Assembly (NCBI GenBank): GCA_005788145.1
Contig: SXYY01000017.1
Coordinates: 1 to 9,464, forward strand
DNA length: 9,464 bases
Origin: Bacteroidota bacterium
GTDB taxonomy: Bacteria; Bacteroidota; Bacteroidia; NS11-12g; UBA955
Direction: 5' to 3'
Made by a program: the position numbers and the translations under genes. Shown piece after piece: positions 8,201 to 9,464 of the stretch. The notes beneath the pieces are model-generated. The model had not been told where the DNA came from. It did no database searches and saw only the letters and a list, made by a program, of their open reading frames with translations. Every line of letters begins with the position of its first letter. The stretch's first letter is position 1.

Positions 8201-9425
8201 GTTGAATTTGTTTGATGGCCTCTTTCACGACCACCGCATTGTTTTCGATAAAATCTGCCCCATCCCAAAAATCAATATAGACAATATCATATCCCGAATC
8301 TCTGTATTGTTTGAGCACTACTGCACTGCTTCTGATTGCGTTCCAATCGACCCAAGTTTGCGTTTCAATATCCCATTGTTTTCCTTTGAGTAGATCGATA
8401 TAACCGGTGTTTCCGCATTTGCCGTCTCTACAACCAGTTGGCCAACCGCGGTATCCAAAATCTATGCCCTCCACAAAAATGATGGGCTTATTCAAGCAAC
8501 CAGGTACGCCATTGCTGTGATTGCTGTAGTGGATACTGACTTTAGCACCTGTTTTTATCAAAGTGCCACTTTCCCCAGTTACATAAGCAGATACATCAAA
8601 GTGGTCAATGGCTAGGCCATCTGTGATGGTTTGCCATTCTGGAACTTTTGGATTAAAGTAAACATGGACGCGTGTGACGAGGCGATGAACCAATTTGGTT
8701 AGGTTGAGTTGAATGCCTTTGTTTATGGCGATGCGTTCATCTGTGGAATCCACTTCGGCGTACAGGAACAAGTTGTTTATACCTTCTTTCATGTTTTTAA
8801 TGGGTGCAGGAACATTAGGAACCAGCACTACATTATTTCCGTTAATATCTATACCAAGTTTCATGGATTGGATAATTCTATGACTGATGTAAAATCTCGA
8901 GTCAAGAATTACCGAATGAATGGATGGATTGATGTTGGTTAACATGGGCATAAAACAGAAAGCATCCCTCATGACAAAATCCCCATTTGTCCAAGGGCCT
9001 TTTTTCACCATAAACCCTGAATCAGTTTGATAATCGTATGCTTGTCGTAACCAAAAAGTATCACTTAATTTTTCATATCGAAAATCAATTAATACGAGTG
9101 GTAGAATCCCTTTTTCGAGGTAGGGCTTGGACCAAACCAAGAGACTATCCCAGCAAGGCGCATTGGTTTTGGTGGCTCGCTGGGTATGCGAAAAGGATCT
9201 GCATAACTCTTCTGCTTCAATTAGATTGCGGGGTTGACCAATGTTTGATCCGTCAAAAACACTGGGGTCAATTTGTGGCGATGCCAATTCAATGACTTTT
9301 GGAGCATTTGCCGAACCCAAATAGAGTCCTTTGAAAAAAGATTGGTATTCAGTTAAATAGTCTTGTCCATAAGCTTTACCCAGGAGACTCAGGGCTGAGA
9401 TCAGAAAGAAAACAAGCTTTTTCAT
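5274..9425 (-). CDS. Giant secreted T9SS cargo: alpha/beta-hydrolase + beta-helix + sorting domain
   Basis: This 1383-residue protein is probably exported by the Sec pathway and then the T9SS. Its Sec signal peptide is MKKLVFFLISALSLLGKAYG, with likely cleavage before QDY. Residues about 21-310 match no family I recognise. Residues about 313-470 look like an alpha/beta hydrolase: IIFVEGIDFGYRGW, then the nucleophile elbow GASMG (Ser422), then SFDGPLLGAVIPLGLQ, the usual place of SFDSPHxGAxIPLG in Bacteroidota relatives. Further family-like marks are ITNGS (about 530) and SAGGHSNF (about 634-641), which may carry the catalytic His. Residues about 760-1160 form a right-handed beta-helix, first Gly/Asn-rich strands, then repeats of the form CxFxxNxxGI. 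Residues about 1320-1383 are a type A sorting domain (VFCLDGRE...LSTGFYIVQF...WFSRRVFYS). The ATG at 9425 is chosen over an in-frame TTG at 9440 because GGAGG lies 8 nt before it. Substrate is unknown; esterase or lipase activity is inferred. Confidence 0.87.
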   Translation of the reverse strand: MKKLVFFLISALSLLGKAYGQDYLTEYQSFFKGLYLGSANAPKVIELASPQIDPSVFDGSNIGQPRNLIEAEELCRSFSHTQRATKTNAPCWDSLLVWSKPYLEKGILPLVLIDFRYEKLSDTFWLRQAYDYQTDSGFMVKKGPWTNGDFVMRDAFCFMPMLTNINPSIHSVILDSRFYISHRIIQSMKLGIDINGNNVVLVPNVPAPIKNMKEGINNLFLYAEVDSTDERIAINKGIQLNLTKLVHRLVTRVHVYFNPKVPEWQTITDGLAIDHFDVSAYVTGESGTLIKTGAKVSIHYSNHSNGVPGCLNKPIIFVEGIDFGYRGWPTGCRDGKCGNTGYIDLLKGKQWDIETQTWVDWNAIRSSAVVLKQYRDSGYDIVYIDFWDGADFIENNAVVVKEAIKQIQQRLCGNHIHVIGASMGALVARRALTMLENDTLSHCVRSYTSFDGPLLGAVIPLGLQVTLDYYDGVSGKINDLKERMLNRPASKQMLLMHYQKIDKPHEFREKFMADSNLQAFPKIPWKFAITNGSNAMIRQQGHHFHNLIVGDSLMHFNIAQPLFDDIKALARKIGSKVLYKVTTVLPESDAKLFIYALGNSNAVPGKSTVALFKTTYKKLHSHNVDGTIESYEHSAGGHSNFVLAFHESLKNHSWLIFSEHNTDETCFIPVWSALASDSVRIKYRRTLSETLGDQLLGLKNTPFDNYYSQRLNQDHVFLDDAKGGNADWLLKQLILSEKQIYKPEKNGIFIGKPFDRFIGNITVEKDQTLSINGDLSNSNYSPIEKSILSKLTFRAFYLGNCQPSEIRIKNGGVMEIGSGISKNQTTYFQCRSASKIIVEAGGTLKLSGGKSSLHMTNGTQIILEDGASLIVENGSALTVDPKSKLWLGRKVTLKLNGENALVHIKGRMMLEDSCQFNVTNDSNFAVGLLKLSNIGGGLGSCTISSNGGAVFRIEGNDANGTPNLQIEGPIDCNGVFDSIIINRSNIKLGNHSHWNVSGNVLINNTGFSPTEWAKIAQNGLRMYNGTLGVFGCKFEHLHTGLLWTDNAKTNIKQCTFENCNTAIIAASSKFKITSTTFKKNTVGLEIHGADKHDTLLLCNFTANETGTSINGNSKTAPLHLIENTFYHNATGIETLNRTIALRCNIFGYNVIGIRATESTTIAGANSKINGEIDTLQCGHNTFAYSQKRSVELNYSKPFFDGENNFLCPSTGSADSKIQIAGTIPNLVSAPWNTKNTSIQLGTNYWFPLKANSNFDSVNAKYLSIGCIDLGGKWYEVDVQGSLRKKINETCFDVQNSLQAARRASGKDENDDWLSNETPVIQDENVWLKIPATAKVFCLDGREITPMTSKMHWSDNLSTGFYIVQFQNTDGQWFSRRVFYSQPQ

Positions 9426-9433
9426 GCTAATGC

Positions 9434-9438
9434 CCTCC
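9434..9438 (-). promoter_or_regulatory. Shine-Dalgarno GGAGG deciding the start of the T9SS cargo gene
   Basis: On the minus strand GGAGG (extended to GGAGGG) is followed by 8 nt and then the ATG at 9425, an optimal spacing. The motif overlaps the alternative TTG codon at 9440, so it cannot serve that start. This is the only clear Shine-Dalgarno sequence ahead of any gene in the window; the others have A/T-rich upstreams, as is common in Bacteroidota. Confidence 0.7.
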
Positions 9439-9464
9439 AATGGTTAGATGGAAAAACAAAGCCG

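Noticed and set aside
1..9464. tRNA, rRNA, CRISPR array, insertion sequence or prophage
   Set aside because: Nearly every base is in supported coding sequence, and no cloverleaf-like gene, regularly spaced repeats, transposase or terminal inverted repeats were seen in reading both strands.

Overview
The window looks like chromosomal DNA of a Bacteroidota bacterium (Flavobacteriia/Sphingobacteriia/Chitinophagia-like; the genus cannot be read from the sequence). Three things point there: a GldH-type gliding-motility lipoprotein, a very large secreted protein ending in a type A sorting domain of the type IX secretion system (T9SS), and A/T-rich start regions mostly lacking Shine-Dalgarno sequences. 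Base composition is low to moderate GC and coding density is very high. I saw no RNA gene, CRISPR array, insertion sequence or prophage signature.

Layout. The left edge (1-609, + strand) holds the C-terminal 202 codons of a GalE-type UDP-glucose 4-epimerase. It converges on, and overlaps by 4 bp, a minus-strand block filling the rest of the window. In transcription order (right to left) the minus strand carries: a 1383-residue secreted protein with an alpha/beta-hydrolase domain, a beta-helix and a T9SS tail (9425-5274); a 75-bp gap with a candidate Bacteroidota promoter; a full-length MBL-fold/beta-CASP nuclease-like protein (5198-3777); lpxK, lipid A 4'-kinase (3777-2653, GTG start); gldH (2672-2184); and a YifB/ComM family AAA+ ATPase (2168-606). 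The last four genes are joined by a 1-nt overlap, a 20-nt overlap and a 15-nt gap, so they probably form one transcription unit.

How the genes fit together. The common thread is loosely the cell envelope. LpxK completes phosphorylated lipid A and GalE supplies UDP-galactose/UDP-glucose for surface glycans. GldH is an outer-membrane-associated lipoprotein of the gliding machinery, and the giant protein is built for export through the T9SS. The beta-CASP protein (RNA processing or decay) and ComM (branch migration of incoming DNA) are housekeeping or competence functions that share the operon. No single dedicated pathway links all members.

I did not find a clearly new multi-gene system. The least explained item is the giant T9SS cargo: it has an unassigned N-terminal region of about 290 residues, a recognisable nucleophile elbow, and a long beta-helix before the sorting tail.
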